This document shows positions 46,301 to 57,934 of a DNA stretch of 64,000 bases, piece after piece. A program made the translations under genes and the position numbers. The notes beneath the pieces were generated by a model that made no database searches, was not told where the DNA came from, and worked only from the letters and a program-made list of their open reading frames with translations. Position 1 is the first letter of the stretch; every line of letters begins with the position of its first letter. The stretch covers positions 38,496,436-38,560,435 of the forward strand of contig NC_065879.2 in the NCBI RefSeq assembly GCF_932274485.2. Reading direction: 5' to 3'. Source of the DNA: Patella vulgata. Lineage: Eukaryota; Mollusca; Gastropoda; Patellidae.

Positions 46301-47687
46301 ATACTCCACTGCTAATATATACATAATTAAAGTCTTACCGATAGGTTGTAAACATACTATGTTATACTGATAGTTACATAGGTGTTGAGGGTGGGGGTGT
46401 CTAGTTGTACGATACCCCATGTGTTTATGCAAGCTATTTCTCATTATGGATCTTCTCAGGCTTGGGGGCACGGTGGCTACGTGGGTAAGACGCTGGCTCG
46501 CTAGCCTGAAGGTCGGGTGTTCGATCCCTGCATTGGCCGAGAAAGTACATCCAGAATTTCCTGCGTGGTTACCCCTTGTCCTTGGTGCAGGACGGAGGGT
46601 CTGACAAGGACAGCTGTCTAGTCGTTTGGATGGGACGAAAAACCGAGGTCCCGTGTACGCACATTGGCGTGTACGTAACAGATCCCTTGATAGTTGGAAT
46701 TCGATGTAAGAGTAGGCCGTAGTGCCGCTGTTCGGGCAAAATTTCCCTCATAGCACACTGTATGGCATACGCCCTTCTTCATTAGCCCAGTTAAACCCCA
46801 TTTCTTCTCTGGCTTCTACGGTTGTCTCGCACTCCTATAAAACCTTCTGTGGGCATTGACATACTATAGACCATGCATATAAATCCCGGAATACCTGTTT
46901 ATCATCGCAAGTAGTACCCCCCCCCCCCACCACTCTCTCCTATTGTCAAGTCAAATCAAAAGTAACCTACCTTGATGTTTTGGAGCTACAAGTGTTCTGT
47001 AATATTTGTCATCGCCACTGTTTTAAACATAGAATAGATCAAAACATAAGTTTGTTACAGTTGAAATTATGATTAATATAATTTTGCGTCATTTCCCCTT
47101 GTCAGCCGTGCACGTAAACAAGAAAGAGAGAGAAATGGGGTTTAACGTCCACTCGACACAAACTAGTCATTTCGGGACTAACACATGGTTCAATTTTATT
47201 TCAACCATACGCTTGCGCGTAGGGATCTTTAGCAGTGGGAGGAAACCGGAGGAACCGGAGAAAACCTGAGAGGTTGGACAGGCGACCCTACTCCTTGTCA
47301 CGTACAACCGGGGAATCGAAACCCCGCCAGTTGACTCAATGACAGACCGTATGATACAGCGCGCTTGCTACACATAAACAAACCCTTGACAGTTGGAATT
47401 CGATATAAGAATAGGCCGTAGCGCCGCTGTCCAGGCAAAATTCCCTCATAACACGTATTGCCAGTGTGTGTGTGTGTGGGTGTGTGTGTGTTTTTTTTTT
47501 TTTATATCAAAGTTCAGTATGTATCAACACAGTTGACTATGAATAGAAAAAAGACTACATTACAATATCCCCGATAGCTAAATATAGTAACACGTACACT
47601 AGCTACTTACGGAAGATATGGCCACGGAATTCCATTACTCATTCCAATACCTCGACTTTTGTCGCACATAGCAGCTACGATCTTCAT
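43373..47687 (-). CDS. DHFR: Dihydrofolate reductase, divergent, six exons
   Basis: Exons on the minus strand: 47611-47687, 46971-47017, 46034-46139, 44278-44404, 43982-44091, 43373-43541. Phases agree throughout, giving about 211 residues against roughly 187 in vertebrates. DHFR reduces dihydrofolate to tetrahydrofolate with NADPH. Diagnostic blocks are present in order: GIGMSNGIPWPYLP near the N-terminus, KGRLTWIS, IINIVITS, DIWVMGGHDVYK (the NADPH-binding GG), HLTRLFAEFETDTSFP, and GIKYQFEVY at the C-terminus. Differences from vertebrate enzymes include Asp at the catalytic Glu30 position (Asp also works in bacteria), Asp for Phe31 and Tyr for Phe34 in the folate pocket, and an insertion before the C-terminal strand. 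AATAAA lies at 43314-43319. The last acceptor could also be placed about 30 bp further downstream. It may be a divergent paralogue. Introns carry SINEs and a minisatellite. Confidence 0.9.
43711..43790 (+). repeat. SINE A head fragment in DHFR intron 5
   Basis: TGTGGCTCAATGAGTAAATCG, TTCGCTATCCTGGAGGTCCCG and GTTCATTCCCGG match the tRNA-like head of family A; the body is absent. The last ~13 bp are duplicated. Confidence 0.5.
44540..45425 (+). repeat. Minisatellite, ~50-bp unit, in DHFR intron 3
   Basis: Units of the form GTGATTTAC(A/T)(A/T)GGGTTGTATTG followed by TAACTGTACAAAT recur at least seven times to 44886 and two to three times after 45285. An R2 MITE separates the two parts. Confidence 0.7.
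44887..45277. mobile_element. MITE family R2 inside a minisatellite
   Basis: Inverted ends AAACATACATTATGC and CATAATGTATCTTTAA bound about 390 bp that include GCCTGAAGTGC, CTGCCTATTGCA and a TTCAGCAAATTC block. The tandem array on either side (44540-44886 and 45285-45425) is interrupted by it, so it inserted after the array formed. Confidence 0.6.
45530..45890 (+). mobile_element. SINE family A, full length, in DHFR intron 3
   Basis: A complete copy from GGGGTCACGGTGGCTAAGTG to the ATTTCATTTCATT tail. The target sequence TTTTGATTATA occurs on both sides (ending 45529; starting about 45892). Same strand sense as the window, opposite to DHFR. Confidence 0.9.
46464..46803 (+). mobile_element. 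SINE family A, full length, in DHFR intron 2
   Basis: A complete copy from GGGGGCACGGTGGCTACG to AAACCCCATTT. Target duplication CTTCTC(A/T)GGCTT at 46452-46463 and 46804-46815, one mismatch. Unlike the others it has no ATTTC repeats in its tail. Confidence 0.88.
47133..47380 (-). mobile_element. SINE family B, full length, in DHFR intron 1
   Basis: GAGAAATGGGGTTTAACGTCC at the tail side, GCTTGCGCGTAGGGATC, GAGGAAACCGGAGGAACCGG and GGGGAATCGAAACCCCGCC; head at the high-coordinate side. Confidence 0.82.
47385..47460 (+). repeat. SINE A fragment
   Basis: CCCTTGACAGTTGGAATTCG to CAAAATTCCCTCATAACACG matches the SINE A section after the core. It abuts the SINE B at 47133-47380 in DHFR intron 1. 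Confidence 0.6.
47464..47505 (+). repeat. (TG)n(T)n microsatellite
   Basis: TG repeats followed by a T run in DHFR intron 1. Confidence 0.8.
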
Positions 47688-47699
47688 AATCGTTGTTTA

Positions 47700-50559
47700 C
47701 AGCCCTAAATGTCACCGGTCTATATATAAACTGAGAGAGTATAATGTGTATTAAAAGCATATTCATAATTATTTTCTACATGACGCTTTTCTATAAATCA
47801 CAAACAAAACAACAATGCGACAACTCTTCCATAAGCCGCCATGACACAAAATCGATACATGTGATGACGTCGTTTCACGCTACTTTAACCAGTCCTGTAG
47901 GAAAGGACAGACGAAAAGAACAATCAATTTATTTGACCTAAATAAGTTATTGTTTCAAAAAGAATAAAAAATGACCTATATTATTATTTTAACTCATTAC
48001 ACATGTTTTATATCGAGAGGTGATATAAACCGAATATGTCACATAACAGTCAAAAAAGTAAATTCTTTACTATGGCGACGCCTTTAGAATCATTAGAAAA
48101 AGACAAACATTACACAAGAAAATCCACGTTCAAAATAGTATATGGGTCAAAATATTTTTTTTCTGTAAACTTGAGATGAAACTATAAAAGTGGGAATGTC
48201 TTAAGGAAAAAAAAGAAGATATTTTAGTAAACATAACTCCTGTTTATATGACTTGAAATACTACTTGGTTTTCTTAATGGTTTCATGAACGAATCGTGTT
48301 TTATGTTCTATAAAATTCAAATATGTTTATTATATGCCATATGAATGTGTATTTATGTTTATACACAAACAACATAGTCAATAAAACAATAACATTTTGC
48401 ATTACTTGCTAAATATAATAGAATGATTGTGCGCAGACCCAAGCATTTTTTATGCTCAGTTCACTTGATTATCCTTTCGGGACTAACATATGGCTCAATT
48501 TTATTTCAATAATTCTCTTGCGCGTAGGAGTCTTATGCAGGAGTCTCTCTCCTTGTCACGCCACATAATGATCACTAGACCACCAAACTCCATGACTATC
48601 ATTATTACCGCTGCTATGCAAATGCTACTTTCATTTGGGCTATCTCTTTTAACCTATAGTTTTAATGATTTTTTTTATCTAAATTCCTTAGATTGTTGAA
48701 ATTTTTCTCTACACAGAAACACTAACTAGTGAAAACTGAAGGAAGTCAACAGAAAGATATTAAATTTAGAACAAAGAATAAAAGTTAATTTTTTACTGGT
48801 ACAAACGGTTAAAGTATATAAAAATTCTTAAAGAATTTTAGCAAATTCATTATGCAAGAAGGCAAATTGTTTGAACACCACTCCTCTTTCGTATATTTTG
48901 CCAGTGAATAATTCTTGGTGGGCCTATTTTAAATACTATTGAATCTAAGCCGTAACAAATTTGATATTTCAACAAAACTTGCAAATTACGCATCGTTACC
49001 TTAATTTTGTAACAGCACCTTCCAATGTATTTTTCAGCGATATCACGTCAAAGGGCCTAAATCGCTAATATTTGTGACCTAGAAATTGGAAACAAATGGG
49101 TCGCAACGCATATAATAATGTAATATGAATGTATATAAACTGATTTACATTCAATCGTTTCTGTTTTTACTGTAATTTCTAACCAGTAATGTTCGGCGAA
49201 ATACGCCAGAAGTCTCTATCGAATGGCAATCTCTAGCGTCTGGTTATTCCAGTATCCACCAATAGTCTTTATTGCGCATGTTCTCCGGATAAGAATATGG
49301 TGCCACCGTTTGACATGACTTGTTGAATATGTCTAGCCTCGTTCTCCGAGGTCCTTGTTACAAATGGCACTGAAACGCATTATGGTGTACGCGTTGTGTA
49401 CCAATGGTAAATTGTTTATTTTGTCTTAAATATGGATATCAGAAGCCCATCATTTCTCGGTAAGATCACAACATCAATGTTGATTTAAATTGACAAAAAA
49501 TTCATGCTTTCAATGTCGAAGATTTTGGATGATATCGAGTCAGAAACTTAGCTACTTTAAGTCTTTAAGAACAAACCGAAATTTCACCGTGACAAAGTGT
49601 GCTTGTCAAACCCTACGAAAATGTCACCACCTAACCGAAATAGTCCGAAATACCCCCACCCCCACCACACCCCAACAGGGTAGGGGAATTCTTTCGGGTA
49701 CGATAGTAGGGCAAATTAAAGTCACATATTTTCTACTTAAAGATTAAGAAGTTCACAGCGGTTTAGGAAACTTTAGGTTCGTATAGGGGCTGTGTGGTTG
49801 AAAACTCTGTGCACGTTGAACCATGGGGATTGCTAGCCTAACATCGCAAAATTTCTCCGGAAAATCTGTCTTCCTCACACTGTGTCGGATTACTGGACGT
49901 ATTACTGCAGATGGACGCTCATATTATATAATGAGCGCGAAAATAGGTTGCTACATGCGTGTATTTAGATATGTAAATACCAATAATATTGTTGAAGGCA
50001 AGTACATAGATGTAATATAGTCAGTTTGGTGCAGAAGTTTGGTGACACCCGAGCCAAATTCCTTTTTTGTGTGCCCCTGAGAATTGAATACAGGACCTAG
50101 TACTAAGACATAAGAGAAAGGAAGATGACTTTAAGGTAATTCTACAGCGCTCAAAGATTCACTGCTACTTAATATTATCTTAACCAGTACTTTAGTCCCC
50201 TCTTCCCCTCCACCCCCTCCACGCCACCAATCACAGGATAAGTTGGACAAATAAAAAAACTATTAAAATAATATATTTTATACTTTTATGAGTATCATAA
50301 TAACATGACCAACATTTCTCAAAATACATTTCAGCAAAAACAAGTTTTACTTACAAATACATATATGGTATTATTTCTCTTCTATGATACTATATGATTT
50401 AGCAAACAACGTCTTTAATTAATCTCAATCCACACCTCAATACACACAGGAAAAGAGATTCTTTTCTAGGACACAAAAATATGAGAATTCTGTAAAACAA
50501 GGGAAATAACTCTGATTTTGGAAATCCGATAGCCGGTATCAGTTAAATATGGTACAGTG
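47700..50559. other. Unassigned sequence upstream of DHFR
   Basis: A TATATATAG word lies about 35 bp before the DHFR ATG (near 47718-47728, minus strand). The rest holds one SINE B fragment and no recognised gene. Confidence 0.35.
48475..48600 (-). repeat. SINE B fragment
   Basis: TTTCGGGACTAACATATGGC, TTCTCTTGCGCGTAGGAGTC and CTCCTTGTCACG. Head and most of the core missing. Confidence 0.6.
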
Positions 50560-50567
50560 CTCCTCAT

Positions 50568-51572
50568 CATAGGCGTACGAGCCAGGGGGGCAGCTGCCCC
50601 CTAACTTTCGGGTAAGCTGACTTTTCGGGCAGACGGGTAAAGTGAAAAAAAATTTATTTCATCTACTTGGCAAATAAAGTGCCCAAAATCTAATAAAACA
50701 CTAATTTTACGCGTTTGCGGCCGTCAAATATTACAAGGTCAGCTCCACTTCTTCGCCTCTCGAAGAAAACTGGCGCCGCTGTCTGTAAACCTGAAATTTT
50801 TTCGGGCATTTCTAGTTTTGCTTCCCTGTCACCAAGCCCTAATAAAACACTAATTTTACTTATCTTTTAATTGAATACCACGAATTTGTAGAGTTGACTA
50901 TGGATTAAAACATTTGTCTGGAGCCACTCTACTTTGTGCGACATTTTTCAGGCATCGATTATTATTTGTGAATGCCGCTGCAACAGTCTGATTGAATGGT
51001 TGGAATTTAAAATGGGATTTAGGTTACAAAACCATTGGATACTGTTGGAGTTGCTTACACAGGCTAGAATAGCAGAAAACGCATATGCGGTGGTTAAATT
51101 TTCAAAATTTTCTCCGGGAGGGTGAGGCCTCCATACTCCGCGGCGATTGATTGTTTGTTTGGAATTTGGGTCAGCCAGGTGGGCTATATTGGACCAAATT
51201 GAAGTTGCTGTATTCACAGGCTGGAATAACAGGAAAACGCGTTTGCGGCAGTTAAATTTTCAAAATTTTCTGCTAGCGGTCCCGTCTTCGTGGACTGTAA
51301 ACGATTGATCTTTTGATTGGAATTCGAGTCAGACATCTTAATTAGGCTATAATAGACCACTTTGTTCAAGGACTGAAATAGCAGGAAAACGTGTTTGCAG
51401 CCGTCAAATATTCCAAAATTTTCTTTTGGGGTGGGGGTGGGGGAGTCCATGCAAGGTAATCTCTGCTTCTTCGCCTCTCGAGGAAGACCGACGCCGCTGT
51501 CTGTAAACCCGAATTTTTTTCGGGCATTTCGGGTTCTGCCCCCCTAACTGTCACCGAGCCCGTACGCCTATG
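50568..51572. mobile_element. hAT-type non-autonomous transposon
   Basis: Inverted ends CATAGGCGTACG...CGTACGCCTATG are flanked by an exact 8-bp duplication CTCCTCAT (50560-50567 and 51573-51580), typical of hAT elements. Inside are three to four degenerate units of about 160 bp sharing AGGAAAACGCGTTTGC and TTTTCAAAATTTTCT, and a GCCCCCTAACT motif near both ends. No transposase frame is present. Confidence 0.82.
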
Positions 51573-51842
51573 CTCCTCATAGTTGAATACAGTATCGCTC
51601 GGTGCTATAATCCACAGTCCACGCATTAAACACAGTCTACGATCTGTTACATTGACTACAACCTTACACTGAGAATGTTAATATAATAAGATTGTGAGGA
51701 GTTATTTGTGATTCGTCGAAAATCCAAACGGGAACGTGATTCAAGTTAATTCGAATACAAATGGAAAATTAAATATATTTAATTATTTAGTGAACCTACT
51801 TTACGATACATAATTAATATTCAAACATATTTAATCAGGGCT

Positions 51843-54039
51843 CTAACTAGAAATGTCATACTTGGCAGTGGTATGCAACTGTGCTATATCGTCTCTTTTT
51901 TTAACTAAAGGATAAAATAAAAGTAGAGTGCCGCCTATTAGTGGTGTAATACCACAGATATAAATAACTATATTGAATGTACCAGTTATATCTCTTAGCC
52001 AGCCTGAAAAATATAATATAAATCCAATGTTAATTGTCTAAGAACCATTCCCTTTCTAGTCATTCGATAAATCAATCCTAGTTACTTATTGATGACTTAA
52101 TGCTGGTTCCCTTGACAGCCAATGAGAACAGACTACTGGTTATCAACCAGCATTAAAGTCCATGTGGTAGGTAAAAAGAATTTAGTAAACAAGTATGGGC
52201 GTAGGCCTACTGTACTGACCAGGCAGCGAGCATGATGTCCCCACAGACATCATGGAATTGGGACACGTCTGAGAAATAAACCCGCCAATTATCATATCGA
52301 TAGTACTTGAATCGGCGTCGCTTCCAAGAAGAACAACGAAATGAGTAGCGCATGGAAACATGTTTCTGTTCTACATGGTAACATGCCTAATACACACAAT
52401 CGTTACTAGTTTTCACGAAATATAAATTTCCTTTTCAGTCTTCTTGTCAAATTATTTGAGTTAGTAAGCCTACTACCAAAACGAAATACAGTTGAACTCT
52501 CTTTTACAAAAAATATTGCTACTCACCTAAAAATGGCTGACCAGCCGCCGCCCCACAACCCTGTATCAGTAAAATTAAGGCTAAAACCTTTGGCATTAAT
52601 TTTAGTCCCACAAAGTCAATAAGAACAACTGACATATAGTTTACATAAACACCACCGAAAAATCCATAAAATCCTGAGAGCACTGACATGACGATAAAAT
52701 TGTTAACTGGTAAAAAACAGAGAATAACTACCCCAATTAGTATGACGCTGACGGCTTTTATTTTATAACGTTGTATCACGTTGAGGTCGCCGAGGATACC
52801 GCTACCAATACGACCCAAAAGATCACCAATACCGCAAATCGATAACATTAGTGCCTTTTCATATTTGTCGATACCTTTATCCTTGACGTGAAGAGGTAAA
52901 AATAAAATGAAATTAAAATAACCGAAAAAAGCCAGAAAACTACATATAACATAAAATATTGAAACCGGTCTTCGTAATACGCTAAAATCAAATAATTTTC
53001 TACAAATATTCTTTCTTTCGGAAGCATCGTGTACGTGTCCATTTTGGATCACACCCGTGTCATTAAGTTGTGTGGCCTCAGTGTCTTCTTCTAAGAATAT
53101 GCTGCCCGTGCTAGCCATGAGTGCTCGTAATTTTACGTCATAATTTACTTCTTCTTTTGATATAGATTTAATAAAGGTCTGTAGTTCAGTCTCTTCCTGT
53201 ATTTTACTGTCATTTTCACAAGATTTCGTTTCATAACCTTTGATTGGTCGGAACAGTGAACCAAATAATGTGACATGGAAATAGAGCGCTCCGAGCAGAA
53301 GTAGCGTGCCATTTAAACCATACGTATCCAGTAAGAACTGAATAAATGGCGGTAAAGTAAATTGTCCTATACTAGCACCCGCTAAAGCCAAACCATTGGC
53401 CAATGTCCGCCTTTTCTTGAAGTAATTTCCTACCATGACTAGGCTATTTCCATATAAGGTGGCGTTTCCTATACCTACAATTACAAGAAAAAAATGACAA
53501 AACACTGATACAATGAGCAGTATTCATTTCCTAAACACAAGATAAGACGGCCTTAAAGGACAATATTGGTGTCAGTCATTATCACATGTGATAGAACTGG
53601 TTAAACACATTCCAAATATAATTTTAACACAGAGATCATTTGGAACGTGTTTAACCAGTTCTATCACATATGTGATAATGACTGACACCAATGTTGTCCT
53701 TTAAATCAAATACGTCGATTTTAGACCGAATTCATCGGAAGGAATTGGATCGGTTTTTAAATTAATTCCCGCCAATTTTCACAATATTTGAACGACGCCA
53801 TTTTCAGAACTTCTTTCTAAAAGCGGCAAGTTATCCTAATAAGTAAACTGGTAGCCGCATCACAATTCTATGGGTGTCGCTACATATCACTTACCGTCAT
53901 ACAGCCAAGGTTACATGCAGGGTACCGGAGTCTGTCGAATGACCTTATAACTAAACTTCGGCATATATAGATATGATTATCCAGCCATATGACGGTTTGT
54001 ATTACTGCAAACGTATCACATATTATCTTCCGCAAATTG

Positions 54040-54078
<39 letters not shown>

Positions 54079-55274
54079 CTTAACGTCCACTCGACACAAA
54101 CTAGGTGATTTCGGGACTAACGCATGGTTCAATTTTATTTCAATTATTCGCTTGCGGGTAGGGAAATTGTACAGAACTAGGATAAAGATTACCTTAAGTC
54201 TTTCACACATATTTAACCTCATTTGTTTTTATCTAAGGTAAATTTACTGGTAAATGAATTCGAACTGAGGAGACAATGAAGACTTACCAAAACCTATGCC
54301 CAGAAATCCTATTACAAATCCTATGCTGAGTAATAAACTGCTGATTGACATACCAATAAATGCTACTACCCCTCCAATCATTACCACTGCTCGAGCTGTA
54401 AAATGCTCGCCAAGGATGATACTAATTGGAGCTGAAAAATTATAATATGAAAACTTATTTCATTGCATGTAGTATCACAGGTTTTTTTTTTTGGTCGATG
54501 GATTTGAAGTCGACCATCCGCTTTCTGAACAAGTCGGTTACGTATTATTTTTTTTTCAGACAGATATGTATCGAAAATAAAACGAAACGAAATATGTGTA
54601 TAATTCAGATTTCTCTTCATAGAAAGTAAAAAGATCAAAACAATATAGTTTGAACTTTACAATTAGTTTAATATTTGCTTTATTATTTTCCTCAACACAA
54701 AGCCCCCCCCCCCCCACACACACACACACACCCCTCTTCCCAAAATATCCCCTCGACCGGTATTTTAATATATATTCTTGTATTCTAGATAACTGGTATC
54801 CGATTTCATCGTTAGTAATTGCCAACTTACCAGCGAAGGCATAAATTATTCCGGAAACGCTGATTACCATTGTCGCCAAGGCTGTAGATATATGAAACGT
54901 CTCTATAAATTGTTCTACTAGAATACCAAATGATTTCGCCAGTCCAACCATGCAGAAAATATTCATGAAACTGGCTGGAAATAAAAACATTTCCTATTGT
55001 AAGAACCAAGGCTATTAATTCAGAAATCAAGAAACTAGACACATTACTGACAGATTATTTTGAGTGGAAGTTCGGTTATGTTAACATTAACGTCAGGAGT
55101 CAGCATTGCCTGTTTCTGAATACAATTTCAAATAAAATAAAATCACTGTTTATTTTAAAATATATATAACTATATTATTATTAAATCATGAGATAAATTG
55201 CAATATGATATCTTACCACCAACTATTACCCATGCCCAACCCCTGTCAATGGGCAGGCGGCTCTTTGAAGTCAT
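51843..55274 (-). CDS. Monocarboxylate transporter-like protein (SLC16 family), five exons
   Basis: Exons on the minus strand: 55217-55274, 54831-54974, 54288-54431, 52527-53474, 51843-52003, all phase-consistent, giving about 484 residues, the usual family length. SLC16 members are 12-helix plasma-membrane carriers, several of which co-transport lactate, pyruvate or related acids with protons. The N-terminal family motif appears as DRGWAW, and the second signature as YFKKRRTLANGLALAG (about residues 133-148). In transmembrane segment 8, GIGDLLGRIGSG keeps the functionally important Asp and Arg (about 333 and 337). A hydrophilic loop of about 90 residues separates the two halves, as expected, and the last exon supplies GWLRDITG and a final helix. 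An ATTAAA poly(A) variant lies at 51830-51835. The substrate cannot be told; several SLC16 members are orphans or non-acid carriers. Intron 3 holds a palindromic MITE and a SINE remnant. Confidence 0.92.
53557..53700. mobile_element. Palindromic MITE with TTAA duplication, in transporter intron 3
   Basis: Almost the whole element is one inverted repeat: arms of about 55-60 bp, starting AGGACAA and including GGTGTCAGTCATTATCACA, face each other round a short loop. TTAA lies at 53553-53556 and 53701-53704, a piggyBac-type target duplication. A transcript of the intron would fold into a long hairpin. Confidence 0.82.
54040..54165 (-). repeat. SINE B 3' end with GA tract, transporter intron 3
   Basis: A run of GA (the TC tail on the minus strand, 54044-54075) followed by AACGTCCACTCGACACAAAC, GATTTCGGGACTAACGC and TTCGCTTGCGGGTAGGG. 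About 90 bp of true SINE. Confidence 0.68.
54700..54735 (+). repeat. (C)n(CA)n microsatellite in transporter intron 2
   Basis: A C run followed by CA repeats. Confidence 0.8.
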
Positions 55275-55723
55275 TTGTTCTTCTTGTGTATGACTGTATC
55301 CAAATAAGACTTACAACAACAAAACTGAAATAAAGGTAAAATACAATAATATACTTCATAAAATAATGAAATGAAGTTTGAGTCTATAAGTCCCACGTTT
55401 GTGAATCACTGAGCTGTTACTTATTATATATTAGATAACATAAGACAACCACTTATATTGGATAACATAACTAATGACAACTGAACCAAGACATAGCTTG
55501 AAGGAACGATGTTCACTGAAGTGTCGCATCCACAAGAGGTTTGGGTGGCAATATATTATCTTGAAGCGATTCAAATAGCAGTGTTATTACGAGTCTGTCG
55601 ACTGGTTAAAGTGCATGCATAAATACATACACTATTAATGGACAATGTTAAAGGGACATTAGTTAAGATTAGATAAAGAGTTGACAGTTCTCGCTGTAAT
55701 AGTTAAAATAGATAATGACAACA

Positions 55724-56370
55724 AAATATGCTGAAAATTTCAGTCAAATTGCTTCACTCTGAACCGAGATATAAGCCATTATATTAGCCATTCAATTTTA
55801 GGCTAGTCTCGGTCGTATTACTGACGTTGGTATGATAAAAAAGTCTCGATTATCAAATTTTATCTTATATTACCCATCACAAAATGGATTCAAATCCAGT
55901 AAATATTGCTAGCTAATGATGTTATCGAGAGTTGAGAGTTGATTACAGTCTGGATAAGTTAAACATACATTATGCAAGAGCTAAATCCGCCTATTGCACC
56001 TCTTCTTTGGGCCTGAAATGCAAAAAGTTTCGCCCACCCCCACCCCCCTGTGAAAATATGCTGAAAATTACAGTCAAATTGCTTCACTCTGAACCGAGAT
56101 ATTAGCCATTCAATTTTAGGCTAGTCTCGGTCGTATTACTGACGTTGGTATGATAAAAAAGTCTCGATTATTCAATTTTATCTTATATTACCCATCACAA
56201 AATGGATTCAAATCCAGTAAATATTGCTGGCTAATGATGTTATCGAGAGTTGAGAGTTGATTACAGTCTGGATAAATTAAACATACATTATGCAAGAGCT
56301 AAATCCGCCTATTGCAGCTCTTCTTTTGGCCTGAAATGCAAAAAGTTTCGCCCACTCCCACCCCCCTGTG
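55724..56370 (+). repeat. R2-related sequence in a 330-bp tandem duplication
   Basis: Two nearly identical units, 55724-56053 and 56054-56370, each run from CTGAAAATT(T/A)CAGTCAAATTG through TAGGCTAGTCTCGGTCGTATT to a C-rich CCACCCCCCTGTG tract. Each contains the R2 landmarks AAACATACATTATGCAAGAG and CCGCCTATTGCA. The first unit has a small internal insertion (TATAAGCC). High identity implies recent duplication. Confidence 0.72.
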
Positions 56371-56494
56371 AAAAAAATGTCGACCATAAAAACAATAGAT
56401 ATACATTGTCTGTCAATTTTACAGCAACCCTGAGACCCCCCCCCCCCCATTGCTCTGAGCTAGTTACGGCCCTGGGATTAATATACTTTTTGGC

Positions 56495-56752
56495 AACAGG
56501 ACGGAGGGCCTGACAAGGACAGCTGTCTAGTCATTCGGATGAGACGAAAAACCGAGGTCCCGTGTACACATTGGCGTGCACGTAAAAGATCCCTTGACAG
56601 TTGGAATTCGATATAAGAGTAGGCCGTAGTGCCGCTGTCCGGGCAAAATTTCCCTCATAGCACACTGTATGGCGTATGCCCGTCTTCATTAGCCCAGTTC
56701 GGAGCAAAACAGTAGGACGCTAAACCCCATTTCATTTCATTTCATTTCATTT
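56495..56752 (+). mobile_element. SINE family A, 5' truncated
   Basis: Starts at CAGGACGGAGGGCCTGACAA and runs without damage to four ATTTC units. Truncation of the tRNA-like head with an intact tail is typical of incomplete target-primed reverse transcription. Confidence 0.82.
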
Positions 56753-56754
56753 CC

Positions 56755-57930
56755 TTTTTGACAAGATTTATCTTTATTGTGTTTTGTCGGATAGTGTATA
56801 TTGGCTTTGAAGTCTAGAATATTTTACTTTTAAGGCATCAACAGCGATCACCCAAAAGTGTACTCAAAGAATACTATAGGATGTATCTTTAATACGCCTA
56901 CAATTTGGGTTCTTGTATTAACGTTCTGAAATGTTGAGTATGTTAAATTCAAACATGATATATTTTGATCTGTCCATTAATCTCTTTCAGATTAGCACTT
57001 GTATTATTTATTTTACGTATAAAGATGAAATAATTCATGGCCATGCTTGGTACTGTTTCATACAAAATAAAATACGTAATAGATTTTAAGGGATAAGCGG
57101 TAGTTTGCTCACTTCTACATTCATTCAAGGACATTCTTTACTAACTAGACTAATATATCAAGATTTCAAATTAATGTCATCCAAATCATATGTGATCTAC
57201 TTATATCATCAAAACTTTACAGAAACATCCAATCATGAACGTCATTTGTATTTATGTTTACAGAGCAAAACAAAAGGTCGAACTTTTATTTAAATCATTT
57301 ATGTCTTGTTAAAGTTGATATAAACATTAAAAAACACGATGTTTCATAACATCTGTTGGCAGGCAATGTTTTCAATATCTAGCTTACACAACAGGACTAA
57401 AACAATAATTTGTAAAGAATTGACTATAAACCAAGAAGATTACAAGCATGTCTCTTCATTTATGGCTACACATTTAATCTACTTAAAATCGGACCTATCC
57501 GATGACATCGAGAGTTGATTATAACATGTAAGGCCTAAAGAAAGACCTACAATAGGCAGGTTTAGCTCTTGCTTAATCAATCAAAATACTGAAAAAGATA
57601 TGCATCCCTAAATATATCAACATCTAACTTCCATTTTCCGATCGGAATTCCCGTATATGACGCAAAAAGAATATGGGGTTATATTTCATTAGTTTTACAA
57701 TGTGTATATAATAGGGTATAAAATTGAAATTAAGCTTGATTAGAGATAACTGCTTCACAATAGAGTTGTCATAAGAAATAATGTAGATGTCACAGGTGAC
57801 GTCTAGCAGAACAACAGTCATATGTTTAATACATAATATTATATGAATAAATCTAACACCATGAACAAGTACAGAAAAGATGGATTTTCAGGCAAGGAAT
57901 AGCATTGTCGTTCGGATTGTAAATGAAAAT
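56755..57930. other. Unassigned intergenic sequence
   Basis: Only the R2 fragment at 57485-57590 recognised. Confidence 0.4.
57485..57590 (-). repeat. R2 end fragment
   Basis: CATCGAGAGTTGATTATAAC, GGCCTAAAGAAAGACCTACA and ATAGGCAGGTTTAGCTCTTGC match the end of R2 at 44887 in reverse. Short and isolated. Confidence 0.5.
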
Positions 57931-57934
57931 TATT

